Below, piece after piece: positions 27,301 to 40,000 of a DNA stretch of 64,000 nt. Origin of the DNA: Xestospongia bergquistia (taxonomy: Eukaryota > Porifera > Demospongiae > Haplosclerida > Petrosiidae); assembly GCA_963965975.1 (NCBI GenBank), contig OZ014419.1, positions 4,739,677-4,803,676 on the forward strand, read 5' to 3'. A program made the position numbers and the translations under genes. Below the pieces are notes generated by a model, which was given only the letters and a program-made list of their open reading frames with translations, searched no databases and was not told the origin of the DNA. Within the stretch, counting starts at the first letter, position 1; each line of letters starts with the position of its first letter.

Positions 27301-29029
27301 TCAATAGTCTGAACCTTCTAAAGTCTTTAATTTAAAGACTTTAGAGCATTAATGCAAACCAACTTACTAAACTCTTAATAGCAGTTTATTTAGTTAGTCC
27401 CGCAGAGTCCTTTGACTGAGCTGTTTACTTTATTAACTTCACTCAATAGTCTAAACCTTCTAAAGTCTTTAATTTAAAGACTTTAGAGTGTTAATGCAAA
27501 CCAACCTACTAAACTGTTAATAACAGTTTATTTAGTTAGTCGCATAGAGTCTTTAGACTGAGCTGTTTACTTTATTAACTTCACTCAATAGTCTAAACCT
27601 TCTAAAGTCTTTAATTTAAAGACTTTAGATTGTTAATGCAAACCAACTTTCAAAACTGTTAATAACAGTTCATTTAGTTAGTCCCATTGAGTCCATTAGA
27701 CTGAGCTGTTTACTTTGTTAACTTCAATCAATAGTCTAAACCTTCTAAAGTCTTTAATTTACAGACTATAGGGTGTTAAGGCAAACCAACTTACCAAAGT
27801 GTTAATAACAGTTCATTTAGTTAGTCTCATAGAGTCCATTAGACTGAGCTGTTTACTTTGTTAACTTCACTCAATAGTCTAAACCTTCTAAAGTCTTTAA
27901 TTTAAAGACTTTAGACTGTTAAGGCAAACCAACTTACTAAACTGTTAATAACATTTTATTTAGTTAGACCCATAGAGTCCTTTAGACTGAGCTGTTTACT
28001 TTATTAACTTCACTCAATAGTCTAAACCTTCTAAAGTCTTTAATTTAAAGACTTTACAGTATTAATGCAAATGAACTTACTAAACTGTTAAGAACAGTTT
28101 ATTTAGTTAGTCCCACAGAGTCCTTTAGATTGAGCTGTTTACTTTGTTAACTTCAATCAATAGTCTAAACCTTCTAAAGTCTTTAATTTAAAGACTTTAG
28201 AGTGTTAACGCAAACCAACTTACTAAACTGTTAATAACAGTTTATTTAGTTAGTCCCATAGAGTCCTTTAGACTGAGCTGTTTACTTTATTAACTTCACT
28301 CAATAGTCTAAACCTTCTAAAGTCTTTAATTTAAAGACTTTAGAGTGTTAATGCAAACCAACCTACTAAACTGTTAATAACAGTTTATTTAGTTAGTCCC
28401 GTAGAGTCCTTTAGACTGACCTGTTTACTTTATGAACTTCACTCAATAGTCTAAACTTTCTAAAGACTTTAATTTAAAGACTTTAGATTGTTAATGCAAA
28501 CCAACTTACAAAACTGTTAATAACAGTTCATTTAGTTAGTCCAATTGAGTCCATTATACTGAGCTGTTTACTTTGTTAACTTCAATCAATAGTCTAAACC
28601 TTCTAAAGTCTTTAATTTACAGACTATAGGGTGTTAAGGCAAACCAACTTACCAAAGTGTTAATAACAGTTCATTTAGTTAGTCCCATAGAGTCCATTAG
28701 ACTGAGCTGTTTACTTTGTTAACTTCAATCAATAGTCTAAACCTTCTAAAGTCTTTAATTTAAAGACTATACAGTGTTAAGGCAAAGAAACTAACTAAAC
28801 TGTTAATAACAGTTTATTTAGTTAGTCCCACAGAGTCCTTTAGACTGAGCTGTTTACGTTATTAACTTCAATCAATAGTCTAAACCTTCTAAAGTCTTTA
28901 ATTTAAAGACTTTAGAGTGTTAATGCAAACCAACTTACTAAACTGTTAATAACAGTTTATTTAGTTAGTCCCATAGAGTCCTTTAGACTGAGCTGTTTAC
29001 TTTATTAACTTCACTCAATAGTCTAAACC

Positions 29030-32000
29030 TTCTAAAGTCTTTTTTAAAGACTTTACAGTGTTAACGCAAACCAACTTACTAAACTGTTAATAGCAGTTTA
29101 TTTAGTCAGTCCCATAGAGTCCTCTAGACAGAGCTGTTTACTTTATTAACTTCACTCAATAGTCTAAACCTTCTAAAGTCTTTAATTTAAAGACTTTAGA
29201 GTATTAATGCAAACCAACTTACTAAACTGTTAAGAACAGTTCATTTAGTTAGTCCCACAGAGTCCTTTAGATTGAGCTGTTTACTTTATTAACTTCAATG
29301 AATAGTCTAAACCTTCTAAAGTCTTTAATTTAAAGACTTTAGAGTGTTAATGCAAACCAACTTCCTAAACTGTTAATAACATTTTATTTAGTTAGTCCCA
29401 TAGAGTCCATTAGACTGAGCTGTTTACTTTATTAACTTCACTCAATAGTCTAAACCTTCTAAAGTCTTTAATTTAAAGACTATAGAGCGTTAACGCAAAC
29501 CAACTTACTAAACTCTTATTAGCAGTTTATTTATTTAGTCCCTTAGAGTCCTTTAGACTGAGCTGTTTACTTTATTAACTTCACTCAATAGTCTAAACCT
29601 TTTAAAGTCTTTAATTTAAACACTTTAGATTGTTAATGCAAACCAAATTACAAAACCGTTAATAACAGTTCAGTTAGTTAGTCCCATTGAGTCCATTAGA
29701 CTGAGATGTTTACTTTGTTAACTTCAATCAATAGTCTAAATCTTCTAAAGTCTTTAATTTACAGACTATAGGATGTTAAGGCAAACCAACTTACCAAAGT
29801 GTTAATAACAGTTCATTTAGTTAGTCCCACAGAGTCCTTTAGACTGAGCTGTTTACTTTGTTAACTTCAATCAATAGTCTAAACCTTCTAAATTTTTTTA
29901 ATTTAAAAACTATAAAGTGTTAACGCAAAGCAACTAACTAAACTGTTAATAACAGTTTATTTAGTTAGTCCCACAGAGTCCTTTAGACTGAGCTGTTTAC
30001 TTTATTAACTTCAATCAATAGTCTAAACCTTCTAAAGTCTTTAATTTAAAGAGTTTAGAGTGTTAATGCAAACCAACTTACTAAACTGTTAATAACAGTT
30101 TAGTTAGTTAGTCCCATAGAGTCCTTTAGACTGAGCTGTTTACTTTATTAACTTCACTCAATAGTCTAAACCTTCTAAAGTCTTTAATTTAAAGACTTTA
30201 GAGTGTTAACGCAAACCAACTTACTAAACTGTTAATAGCAGTTTATTTAGTTAGTCCCATAGAGTCCTTTAGACTGAGCTGTTTATTTTATTAACTTCAC
30301 TCAATAGTCTAAACCTTCTAAAGTCTTTAATTTAAAGACTTTAGAGTGTTAAGGCAAACCAACTTACTAAACTGTTAATAACAGTTCATTTAGTTAGTCC
30401 CTTAGAGTCCATTAGACTGAGCTGTTTACTTTGTCAACTTCAATCAATAGTCTAAACCTTCTAAAGTCTTTAATTTAAAGACTTTAGAGTGTTAAGGCAG
30501 ACCAACTTACTAAACTGTTAATAACAGTTTATTTAGTTAGTCCCATAGTGTCCTTCAGACTGAGCTGTTTACTTTATTAACTTCACTCAATAGTCTAAAC
30601 CTTCTAAAGTCTTTAATTTAAAGACTTTAGATTGTTAATGCAAACCAACTTACTAAACTGTTAATAACAGTTCATTTAGTTAGTCCCATAGAGTCCATTA
30701 GACGGAGCTTTTTACTTTGTTAACTTCAATCAATAGTCTAAACCTTCTAAAGTCTTTAATTTAAAGACTATAGAGTGTTAAGGCAAAGCAACCTACTAAA
30801 CTGTTAATAACAGTTCATTTAGTTAGTCCCAGAGAGTCCATTAGACTGAGCTTTTTACTTTGTTAACTTCAATCAATAGTCTAAACCTTCTAAAGTCTTT
30901 AATTTAAAAACTATAGAGTGTTAAGGTAAACCAACTTACTAAACTGTTAATAACAGTTCATTTAGTTAGTCCCATAGAGTCTATTAGACTGAGCTGTTTA
31001 CTTTGTTAACTTCAATCAATAGTCTAAACCTTCTAAAGTCTTTAATTTAAAGACTATAGAGTGTTAAGGCAAAGCAACTAACTAAACTGTTAATAACAGT
31101 TTATTTAGTTAGTCCCATAGAGTCCTTTAGACTTAGGTGTTTACTTTATTAACTTCACTCAATAGTCTAAACCTTCTAAAGTCTTTAATTTAAAGACTTT
31201 AGAGTGTTAATGCAAACCAACTTACTAAACTCTTAATAACAGTTTATTTAGTTAGTCCCATAGAGTCCTTTAGACTGAGCTGTTTACTTTATTAACTTCA
31301 CTCAATAGTCTAAACCTTCTAAAGTCTTTTTTAAAGACTTTAGAGTGTTAACGCAAACCAACTTACTAAACTGTTAATAGCAGTTTATTTAGTCAGTCCC
31401 ATAGAGTCCTTTAGACAGAGCTGTTTACTTTATTAACTTCACTCAATAGTCTAAACCTTCTAAAGTCTTTAATTTAAAGACTTTTGAGTATTAACGCAAA
31501 CCAACTTACTAAACTGTTAAGAACAGTTCATTTAGTTAGTCCCACAGAGTCCTTTAGATTGAGCTGTTTACTTTATTAACTTCAATGAATAGTCTAAACC
31601 TTCTAAAGTCTTTAATTTAAAGACTTTAGAGTGTTAATGCAAACCAACTTCCTAAACTGTTAATAACAGTTTATTTAGTTAGTCCCATAGAGTCCATTAG
31701 ACTGAGCTGTTTACTTTATTAACTTCACTCAATAGTCTAAACCTTCTAAAGTCTTTAATTTAAAGACTTTAGAGCGTTAACGCAAACCAACTTACTAAAC
31801 TCTTATTAGCAGTTTATTTAGTTAGTCCCTTAGAGTCCTTTAGACTGAGCTGTTTACTTTATTAACTTCACTCAATAGTCTAAACCTTCTAAAGTCTTTA
31901 ATTTAAACAGTTTAGATTGTTAATGCAAACCAACTTACAAAACTGTTAATAACAGTTCAGTTAGTTAGTCCCATTGAGTCGATTAGACTGAGCTATTTAC

Positions 32001-32920
32001 TTTGTTAACTTCAATCAATAGTCTAAATCTTCTAAAGTCTTTAATTTACACACTATAGGGTGTTAAGGCAAACCAACTTACCAAAGTGTTAATAACAGTT
32101 CATTTAGTTAGTCCCATAGAGTCCATTAGACTGAGCTGTTTACTTTGTTAACTTCAATAAATAGTCTAAACCTTCTAAAGTTTTTTAATTTAAAGACTAT
32201 AGAGTGTTAACGCAAAGCAACTAACTAAACTGTTAATAACAGTTTATTTAGTTAGTCCCACAGAGTCCTTTAGACTGAGCTGTTTACTTTATTAACTTCA
32301 ATCAATAGTCTAAACCTTCTAAAGTCTTTAATTTAAAGAGTTTAGAGTGTTAATGCAAACCAACTTACTAAACTGTTAATAACAGTTTAGTTAGTTAGTC
32401 CCATAGAGTCCTTTAGACTGAGCTGTTTACTTTATTAACTTCACTCAATAGTCTAAACCTTCTAAAGTCTTTAATTTAAAGACTTTAGAGTGTTAACGCA
32501 AACAAACTTACTAAACTGTTAATAGCAGTTTACTTAGTTAGTCCCATAGAGTCCTTTAGACTGAGCTGTTTATTTTATTAACTTCACTCAATAGTCTAAA
32601 CCTTCTAAAGTCTTTAATTTAAAGACTTTAGAGTGTTAATGCAAACCAACTTACTAAACTGTTAATAACAGTTCATTTAGTTAGTCCCTTAGAGTCCATT
32701 AGACTGAGCTGTTTAATTTGTCAACTTCAATCAATAGTCTAAACCTTCTAAAGTCTTTAATTTAAAGACTTTAGAGTGTTAAGGCAAACGAACTTACTAA
32801 AGTGTTAATAACAGTTTATTTAGTTAGTCCCATAGTGTCCTTCAGACTGAGCTGTTTACTTTATTAACTTCACTCAATAGTCTAAACCTTCTAAAGTCTT
32901 TAATTTAAAGACTTTAGAGT
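29030..32920 (+). repeat. Sixteen-monomer duplication (offset about 2287 bp)
   Basis: The block at about 29030-30633 recurs at about 31317-32920. Shared rare markers are a shortened palindrome (agtcttttttaaagac), agtcagtcccatag, gttaagaacagttc, ttcaatgaatag, ctcttattagcag (29513 and 31800, offset 2287) and catagtgtccttcag (30544 and 32831). The copies differ at scattered bases, such as cctctagacaga against ctttagacaga, so this duplication is older than the 14-monomer one. Confidence 0.85.
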
Positions 32921-34049
32921 GTTAATGCAAAGAAACTTACTAAACTGTTAATAACAGTTCATTTAGTTAGTCCCTTAGAGTCCATCAGACTGAGCTGTTT
33001 ACTTTCTCAACTTCAATCAATAGTCTAAACCTTCTAAAGTCTTTAATTTAAAGACTTTAGAGTGTTAAGGCAAACCAACTTACTAAACTGTTAATAACAG
33101 TTTATTTAGTTGGTGCCATAGAGTCCTTTAGACTGAGCTGTTTACTTTATTAACTTCAATCAATAGTCTAAACCTTCTAAAGTCTTTAATTTAAAGACTT
33201 TAGAGTGTTAAGGCAAACGAACTTACTAAACTGTTAATAACCGTTTATTTAGTTAGTCCGATAGAGTCCTTTAGACTGAGCTGTTTACTTTATTAACTTC
33301 ACTCAATAGTCTAAACCTTCTAAAGTCTTTAATTTAAAGACTTTAGATTGTTAATGCAAACCAACTTACTAAACTGTTAATAACAGTTCATTTAGTTAGT
33401 CCCATAGAGTCCATTAGACGGAGCTTTTTACTTTGTTAACTTCAATCAATAGTCTAAACCTTCTAAAGTCTTTAATTTAAAGACTATAGAGTGTTAAGGC
33501 AAAGCAACCTACTAAACTGTTAATAACAGTTCATTTAGTTAGTCCCATAGAGTCCATTAGACTGAGATTTTTACTTTGTTAACTTCAATCAATAGTCTAA
33601 ACATTCTAAAGTCTTTAATTTAAAGACTATAGAGTTTTAAGGGAAACCAACTTACTAAACTGTTAATAACAGTTCACTTAGTTAGTCCCATAGAGTCTAT
33701 TAGAATGAGCTGTTTACTTTGTTAACTTCAATCAATAGTCTAAACCTTCTAAGGTCTTTAATTTAAAGACTATAGAGTGTTAAGGCAAAGCAACTAACTA
33801 AACTGTTAATAACAGTTTATTTAGTTAGTCCCATAGAGTCCTTTAGACTTAGGTGTTTACTTTATTAACTTCACTCAATAGTCTAAACCTTCTAAAGTCT
33901 TTAATTTAAGGACTTTAGAGTGTTAATGCAAACCAACTTACTAAACTGTTAATAACAGTTTATTTAGTTAGTCCCATAGAGTCCTTTAGACTGAGCTGTT
34001 TACTTTGTTAACTTCAATCAATAGTCTAAACTTTCTAAAGTCTTTAATT

Positions 34050-37000
34050 TAAAGACTTTAGAGTGTTAAAGCAAACCAACTTACTAAACTGTTAATAAGA
34101 GTTTATTTAGTTAGCCCCATAGAGTCCTTTAGACTGAGCTTTTTACTTTGTTAACATCAATCAATAGTCTAAACCTTCTAAAGTCTTTAATTTAAAGACT
34201 AAAGAGTGTTCATGCAAACCAACTTACTAAACTCTTAATAACAGTTTATTTAGTTAGTCCGATGGAATCCTTTAGGCTTAGCTGTTTACTTTATTAACTT
34301 CACTCAATAGGCTAAACCTTCTAAAGTCTTTAATTTAAAGACTAAAGAGTGTTCATGCAAACCAACTTACTAAACTGTTAATAACAGTTTATTTAGTTAG
34401 TCCGATGGAATCCTTTAGGCTTAGCTGTTTACTTTATTAACTTCACTCAATAGTCTAAACCTTCTAAAGTCTTTAATTTAAAGACTTTAGAGTGTTAATG
34501 CCAACCAACTTACTAAACTGTTAATAACAGTTTCTTTAGTTAGTCCCATCGAGTCCTTTAGACTAAGCTGTTTACTTTATTAACTTCACTCAATATTCTA
34601 AACCTTGTAAAGTCTTTAATTTAAAGACTTTAGACTGTTAATGCAAACCAACTTACTAAACTGTTAATAACAGTTTATTTATTTCGTGCCATAGAATCCT
34701 TTAGGCTGAGCTGTTTACTTTGTTAACTTGCCTCAATAGTCTAAGCCTTCTAAAGTCTTTAATTTAAAGACTTTAAAGTATTAATGCAAACCAACTTACT
34801 AAACTGTTAATAAGAGTTTATTTAGTTAGTCATATAGAATCTTTTAGACTGAGCTGTTTACTTTGTTAACTTCAATCAATAGTCTAAACTATCTAAAGTC
34901 TTTAATTTCAAGACTTTAGAGTGTTAAGGCAAACAAACTTACTAAACTGTTAATAACAGTTTATTTAGTTAGTCGCATAGAGTCCTTTAGACTGAGCTGT
35001 TTACTTTATTAACTTCACTGAATAGTCTAAACCTTCTAAAGTCTTTAATTTAAAGACTTTAGAGTGTTAATGCAAACCAACTTACTAAACTGTTAATAAC
35101 AGTTAATTTAGTTAGTCCCATAGAGTCCATTAGACTGAGCTGTTTACTTTGTCAACTTCAATCAATAGTCTAAACCTTCTAAAGTCTTTAATTTAAAGAC
35201 TTTAGAGTGTTAAGGCAAACCAACTTACTAAACTGTTAATAACAGTTTATTTAGTTAGTCCGATAGAGTCCTTTAGACTGAGCTGTTTACTTTATTAACT
35301 TCACTGAATAGTCTACACCTTCTAAAGTCTTTTATTTAAAGACTTTAGATTGTTAATGCAAACCAACTTACTAAACTGTTAATAACAGTTCATTTAGTTA
35401 GTCCCATAGAGTCCAATAGACGGAGCTTTTTACTTTGTTAACTTCAATCAATAGTCTAAACCTTCTAAAGTCTTTAATTTAAAGACTATAGAGTGTTAAG
35501 GCAAAGCAACCTGCTAAACTGTTAATAACAGTTCATTTAGTTAGTCCCAGAGAGTCCATTAGACTGAGCTTTTTACTTTGTTAACTTCAATCAATAGTCT
35601 AAGCATTCTAAAGTCTTTAATTTAAAGACTATAGAGTGTTAAGGCAAACCAACTTACTAAACTGTTAATAATAGTTCATTTAGTTAGTCCCATAGAGTCT
35701 ATTAGACTGAGCTGTTTACTTTGTTAACTTCACTCAATAGTCTAAACCTTCTAAAGTCTTTAATTTAAAGACTATAGAGTGTTAAGGAAAACCAACTAAC
35801 TAAACTGTTATTAACAGTTTATTTAGTTAGTCCCATAGAGTCCTTTAGACTTAGGTGTTTACTTTATTAACTTCACTCAATAGTCTAAACCTTTTAAAGT
35901 CTTTAATTTAAAGACTTTAGAGTGTTAATGCAAACAAACTTACTAAACTGTTAATAACAGTTTATTTAGTTAGTCCCATAGAGTCCTTTAGACTGAGCTG
36001 TTTACTTTGTTAACTTCAATCAATAGTGTAAACCTTCTAAAGTCTTTAATTTAAAGACTATAGAGTGTTAAGGCAAAGCAACTTACTAAACTGTTAATAA
36101 CAGTTCATTTAGTTAGTCCCAGAGAGTCCATTAGACTGAGCTTTTTACTGTGTTAACTTCAATCAATAGTCTAAACCTTCTAAAGTCTTTAATTTAAAGA
36201 CTATAGAGTGTTAAGGCAAACCATCTTACTAAACTGTTAATAACAGTTCATTTAGTTAGTCCCATAGAGTCTATTAGACTGAGCTGTTTACTTTGTTAAC
36301 TTCAATCAATAGTCTAAACCTTCTAAAGTCTTTATTTTAAAGACTATAGAGTGTTAAGGCAAACCAACTTACTAAAATGTTAATAACAGTTCACTTAGTT
36401 AGTCCCATAGTGTCCATTAGACTGAGCTGTTTACTTTGTTAACTTCAATCAATAGTCTAAACCTTCTAAAGTCTTTAATTTAAAGACTTTAGAGTGTTAA
36501 TGCAAACCAACTTACTAAACTGTTAATAACAGTTCATTTAGTTAGTCCCTTAGATTCCATTAGACTGAGCTGTTTATTTTGTCAACTTCAATCAATAGTC
36601 TAAACCTTCTAAAGTCTTTAATTTAAAGACTTTAGAGTGTTAAGGCAAACCAACTAACTAAACTGTTAATAACATTTATTTAGTTGGTACCATAGAGTCC
36701 TTTAGACTGAGCTGTTTACTTTAATAAATTCACTCAATAGTCTAAACCTTCTAAAGTCTTTAATTTAAAGACTTTAGAGTGTTAAGGCAAACGAACTTAC
36801 TAAGCTGTTAATAACAGTTTATTTAGTTAGTCCCATAGAGTCCTTTAGACTTAGCTGTTTACATTTATTAACTTCACTCAATAGTCTAAACCTTCTAAAG
36901 TCTTTAATTTAAAGACTTTAGATTGTTAATGCAAACCAACTTACTAAACTGTTAATAACAGTTCATTTAGTTAGTCCCATAGAGTCCATTAGACTGAGCT

Positions 37001-40000
37001 TTTTACTTTGTTAACTTCAATCAATAGTCTAAACCTTCCAAAGTCTTTAATTTAAAGACTATAGAGTGTTAAGGCAAACCAACGTACTAAACTGTTAATA
37101 ACAGTTAATTTAGTTAGTCCCATAGAGTCCATTAGACTGAGCCTTTTACTTTGTTAACTTCAATAAATAGTCTAAACCTTCTAAAGTCTTTAATTTAAAG
37201 ACTATAGAGTGTTAAGGCAAACCAACTTACTAACCTGTTAATAACATTTTATTTAGTTAGTCACATAGAATCTTTTACACTGACCTGTTTACTTTGTTAA
37301 CTTCACTCAATAGTCTAAACCATCTAAAGTCTTTAATTTAAAGACTTTAGAGTGTTAAGGCAAACCAACTTACTAACCTGTTAATAACATTTTATTTAGT
37401 TAGTCACATAGAATCTTTTACACTGACCTGTTTACTTTGTTAACTTCACTAAATAGTCTAAACCATCTAAAGTCTTTAATTTAAAGACTTTAGAGTGTTA
37501 AGGCAAACCAACTTCCAAAACTTTAATAAAAGTTTATTTAGTTAGTCCCATAGAGTCCTTTAGACTGAGCTGTTTACTTTATTAACTTCACTCAATAGTC
37601 TAAACCTTCTAAAGTCTTTAATTTAAAGACTTTAGATTGTTAATGCAAACAAACTTACTAAACTGTTAATAACAGTTTATTTAGTTAGTCCCAAAGAGTC
37701 CATTAGACTGAGCTCTTTGCTTTGTTAACTTCACTCAATAGTCTAAACCTTCTAAAGTCTTTAATTTAAAGACTATAGAGTGTTAAGGCAAACCAACCTA
37801 CTAACCTGTTAATAACAGTTTATTTAGTTAGTCCCATAGAATCCTTTAGACTGAGCTGTTTACTTTAGCAACTTCACTCAATAGTCTAAACCTTCTAAAC
37901 TCTTTAATTCAAAGACTTTAGAGTGTTAATGCAAACCAACTTACTAAACTGTTAATAACAGTTTATTTAGCTAGTCCCATAGAGTCCTTTAGACAGAGCT
38001 GTTTACTTTAATAATTTCACTCAATAGTCTAAACCTTCTAAAGTCTTTAATTTAAAGGCTTTAGAGTGCTAATGCAAAGCAACTTACTAAACTGTTAATA
38101 AAAGTTAATTTAGTTAGTCCCATAGAGTCCATTAGACTGAGCTGTTTACTTTGTTAACTTCACTCAATAGTCTAAACCATCTAAAGTCTTTAATTTAAAG
38201 ACTTTAGACTGTTAAGGCAAACCAACTTACTAAACTGTTAATAACATTTTATTTAGTTAGAACCATAGAGTCCTTTAGACTGAGCTGTTTACTTTATTAA
38301 CTTCACTCAATAGTCTAAACCTTCTAAAGTCTTTGATTTAAAGACTTTAGAGTATTAATGCAAACCAACTTACAAAACTGTTAAGAACATTTTATTTAGT
38401 TAGTCCCACAGAGTCCTTTAGATTGAGCTGTTTACTTTATTAACTTCAATCAATAGTGTAAACCTTCTAAACTCTTTAATTTAAAGACTTTAGAGTGTTA
38501 ATGCAAACCAACTTACTAAACTGTTAATAACAGTTCATTTAGTTAGTCCCTTAGATTCCATTAGACTGAGCTGTTTATTTTGTCAACTTCAATCAATAGT
38601 CTAAACCTTCTAAAGTCTTTAATTTAAAGACTTTAGAGTGTTAAGGCAAACCAACTAACTAAACTGTTAATAACATTTATTTAGTTGGTACCATAGAGTC
38701 CTTTAGACTGAGCTGTTTACTTTAATAAATTCACTCAATAGTCTAAACCTTCTAAAGTCTTTAATTTAAAGACTTTAGAGTGTTAAGGCAAACGAACTTA
38801 CTAAGCTGTTAATAACAGTTTATTTAGTTAGTCCCATAGAGTCCTTTAGACTTAGCTGTTTACATTTATTAACTTCACTCAATAGTCTAAACCTTCTAAA
38901 GTCTTTAATTTAAAGACTTTAGATTGTTAATGCAAACCAACTTACTAAACTGTTAATAACAGTTCATTTAGTTAGTCCCATAGAGTCCATTAGACTGAGC
39001 TTTTTACTTTGTTAACTTCAATCAATAGTCTAAACCTTCCAAAGTCTTTAATTTAAAGACTATAGAGTGTTAAGGCAAACCAACGTACTAAACTGTTAAT
39101 AACAGTTAATTTAGTTAGTCCCATAGAGTCCATTAGACTGAGCCTTTTACTTTGTTAACTTCAATAAATAGTCTAAACCTTCTAAAGTCTTTAATTTAAA
39201 GACTATAGAGTGTTAAGGCAAACCAACTTACTAACCTGTTAATAACATTTTATTTAGTTAGTCACATAGAATCTTTTACACTGACCTGTTTACTTTGTTA
39301 ACTTCACTCAATAGTCTAAACCATCTAAAGTCTTTAATTTAAAGACTTTAGAGTGTTAAGGCAAACCAACTTACTAACCTGTTAATAACATTTTATTTAG
39401 TTAGTCACATAGAATCTTTTACACTGACCTGTTTACTTTGTTAACTTCACTAAATAGTCTAAACCATCTAAAGTCTTTAATTTAAAGACTTTAGAGTGTT
39501 AAGGCAAACCAACTTCCAAAACTTTAATAAAAGTTTATTTAGTTAGTCCCATAGAGTCCTTTAGACTGAGCTGTTTACTTTATTAACTTCACTCAATAGT
39601 CTAAACCTTCTAAAGTCTTTAATTTAAAGACTTTAGATTGTTAATGCAAACAAACTTACTAAACTGTTAATAACAGTTTATTTAGTTAGTCCCAAAGAGT
39701 CCATTAGACTGAGCTCTTTGCTTTGTTAACTTCACTCAATAGTCTAAACCTTCTAAAGTCTTTAATTTAAAGACTATAGAGTGTTAAGGCAAACCAACCT
39801 ACTAACCTGTTAATAACAGTTTATTTAGTTAGTCCCATAGAATCCTTTAGACTGAGCTGTTTACTTTAGCAACTTCACTCAATAGTCTAAACCTTCTAAA
39901 CTCTTTAATTCAAAGACTTTAGAGTGTTAATGCAAACCAACTTACTAAACTGTTAATAACAGTTTATTTAGCTAGTCCCATAGAGTCCTTTAGACAGAGC

